Shown in pieces: positions 61,789 to 62,721 of a stretch of 62,721 nt of DNA. The stretch lies in contig NZ_QJJJ01000024.1 in NCBI RefSeq assembly GCF_003201865.1, positions 1-62,721 of the forward strand, in the 5' to 3' direction. Each line of letters starts with the position of its first letter. The first letter of the stretch is position 1. The position numbers and the translations under genes were made by a program. This DNA comes from Methylobacterium sp. B4 (GTDB taxonomy: Bacteria; Pseudomonadota; Alphaproteobacteria; Rhizobiales; Beijerinckiaceae). Below the pieces are notes generated by a model, which was not told the origin of the DNA, made no database searches, and was given only the letters and a program-made list of their open reading frames with translations.

Positions 61789-61814
61789 CACCTCCCCTTG
61801 ACGAAAGGGAAGTG
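61789..61814 (+). promoter_or_regulatory. 26-bp dyad overlapping a −35-like TTGACG
   Basis: The dyad CACcTCCCcTT...AAaGGGAaGTG pairs at 9 of 13 positions about a centre at 61801/61802. TTGACG (61798–61803) lies at its centre; a −10 candidate, TACTTG, is weak. A −35 box inside an inverted repeat suggests an operator for repression or activation of the gene starting at 61854. The palindrome is seen; the regulatory role is inferred. Confidence 0.5.
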
Positions 61815-61853
61815 TAAGTTACTTGTGGGCTTCACCCAACCAGGGAGAGGCCC

Positions 61854-62630
61854 ATGGTCTTAGAGACCGTACACACGCTTCAAACCGCCAAGTCGCAGCT
61901 TCTCAGCACCGTCGCTCTGATTGACCGAGCGCTCGACATGCTCCAGGCACAGAAGCCCGAGGCGGACGTTGAGGTCGAAGCTTCCGGCAGCGGACCACCC
62001 GCTCCCGCTCCCGCCGACGTCGAGTTTCTCACTATCGACGAGGAGATCGTCGGGCTCGTGCGTGCGCATGGATCGCTGACCCTCAACGAGGTGACGGAGC
62101 GTGCGCCGCGCTTCTCGTGGGTCCAGATCAATCGACGCACCCGCACGACGAAGGACAGCCTCGTCAATCGGGGAGTTCTCGTGTTCGAGGCGTCGCCCAA
62201 GCCTGGGCGCTTGTCGATTGCTCCGGGCTTCAGCGGCGATCCGAATCCGCCGCTCTCCGGCTACATCGAGAAGATCGCCGCGGCCGACGAGGTCGCTGTC
62301 GCCTCCGGCAAGGCGCCGTCGTCGGACGCCCTGATCAAGGTGTTCGCCACCTTCCACCGCCTCTATGAGCAGCGGGTGCTGTGGTGGCACCACGACGGTG
62401 ATCCGATGCGGTCGGGGCACATTCTTAAGGGCGTCGAGCACCGCGGCGTCATGGGCCTCGTCGAGCACATGCTCACCCGCAACGAGGACTCGGGCCTGAA
62501 GCTGTGCATGGCGGCGGGGCGGCCAGATGCGACCCTGGAGTGGACGGTCGCCACGAACGCGGGCCTGTTCCCTGTGACCCTGGTCGAGGCCGCTAAGGCG
62601 CGGCTCGGCAGCGTGGGCGTGAGCGTCTAG
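61854..62630 (+). CDS. Winged-helix-like orphan protein
   Basis: A 258-residue protein. Residues 1–33 form an amphipathic helix (VHTLQTAKSQLLSTVALIDR), 35–57 is a Pro/Ala-rich linker, and 58–120 look like a winged helix (IDEEIVGLVRAHGSLTLNEV, RAPRFSWVQINRRTRTTKDS, then LVNRGVLVFEASPKPGRLSI). The rest (130–258) is a mixed alpha/beta domain I do not recognise (IKVFATFHRLYEQRVLWWHH; HRGVMGLVEHMLTRNEDSGL). ATG 61854 has a GGGAGAGG ribosome binding site. It could be a DNA-binding regulator or effector for the neighbouring PLD protein. The dyad just upstream suggests regulation, possibly by itself. Confidence 0.65.
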   Translation: MVLETVHTLQTAKSQLLSTVALIDRALDMLQAQKPEADVEVEASGSGPPAPAPADVEFLTIDEEIVGLVRAHGSLTLNEVTERAPRFSWVQINRRTRTTKDSLVNRGVLVFEASPKPGRLSIAPGFSGDPNPPLSGYIEKIAAADEVAVASGKAPSSDALIKVFATFHRLYEQRVLWWHHDGDPMRSGHILKGVEHRGVMGLVEHMLTRNEDSGLKLCMAAGRPDATLEWTVATNAGLFPVTLVEAAKARLGSVGVSV

Positions 62631-62642
62631 AGCGGCATCCGA

Positions 62643-62721
62643 TCAGGTTGGATCGTAGGCGTCGTAGCCTGCGGCCGCGAGATAGTTGCGGCACTCCGCC
62701 GTTGAGAAGCGCCTGAACGCG
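62643..62721 (-). mobile_element. C-terminal end of IS630-type transposase (partial)
   Basis: Reading leftward from the window edge, 26 codons translate as FRRFSTAECRNYLAAAGYDA YDPT and a stop at 62645–62643. The AECRNYLAAAGY pattern matches, from memory, the C-terminus of IS630-family transposases. The rest of the element lies beyond the window, and no terminal inverted repeat could be checked. It marks the right-hand accessory region as a site of transposition. Confidence 0.6.

Noticed and set aside
61669..61800. A 43-codon frame resembling the end of an efflux outer-membrane protein
   Set aside because: Resemblance is short and from memory, the upstream part has no start, and it ends inside the dyad; too weak to call a pseudogene.

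Overview
The window looks like a piece of a Methylobacterium/Methylorubrum-type chromosome (Alphaproteobacteria, Hyphomicrobiales). This is inferred from the strong GC bias, GGAG-type ribosome binding sites, the alphaproteobacterial flavour of the proteins, the order rpsT–dnaA–dnaN–recF, the order purL–bolA–grxD, and the two Hint-domain secreted-type proteins. No database was searched; every name rests on motifs read by eye.

Layout. 1–1911 is accessory DNA: a partial Hint-domain protein, two small unknown genes typical of mobile elements, and a 45-base 3' half of tRNA-Lys(CTT) that looks like the attachment-site scar of an integrated element. 1912–23147 is ordinary chromosome: an XRE regulator, the SelO pseudokinase, a chemoreceptor, ilvB behind a leader-peptide attenuator (Leu-Ile-Val codons) with ilvN separated from it by an opposed methyltransferase gene, GST, an AsnO-like amidotransferase, a class II amidotransferase, an EcfG-like sigma factor, a two-CxxCH cytochrome protein, and a tightly overlapped three-gene phosphorelay (MHYT-PAS kinase, stand-alone receiver, receiver-HWE kinase). 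A tRNA-Thr and rpsT follow.

24600–34483 is a replication and recombination block: dnaA, dnaN, recF, a VapBC toxin-antitoxin pair, recQ, an unknown gene preceded by tandem DnaA boxes, and a RecD2-like helicase. gyrB, which often follows recF, is not there. 34627–54686 holds metabolism and stress genes: purL, bolA, grxD, a thioredoxin-reductase-like enzyme, an SMP-30 lactonase, a HEAT-repeat protein with an unusual N-terminal domain, a Kef-type antiporter, pirin, a diguanylate cyclase, OmpW, an ABC-F ATPase and a second chemoreceptor. 54793–57371 has small genes, an AlkA-type glycosylase and the second Hint-domain protein.

57372–62721 is a second accessory stretch with several orphan genes: an unknown 272-residue protein, a recombinase-like protein that seems to have lost its catalytic residues, a PLD/HKD-type nuclease-like protein, a winged-helix-like protein behind a dyad-containing promoter region, and the C-terminal end of an IS630-type transposase. 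If the window holds an undescribed system, this stretch is the best candidate, with the HEAT fusion protein and the DnaA-box gene next. High GC produces very long antisense open frames throughout; these were discarded.
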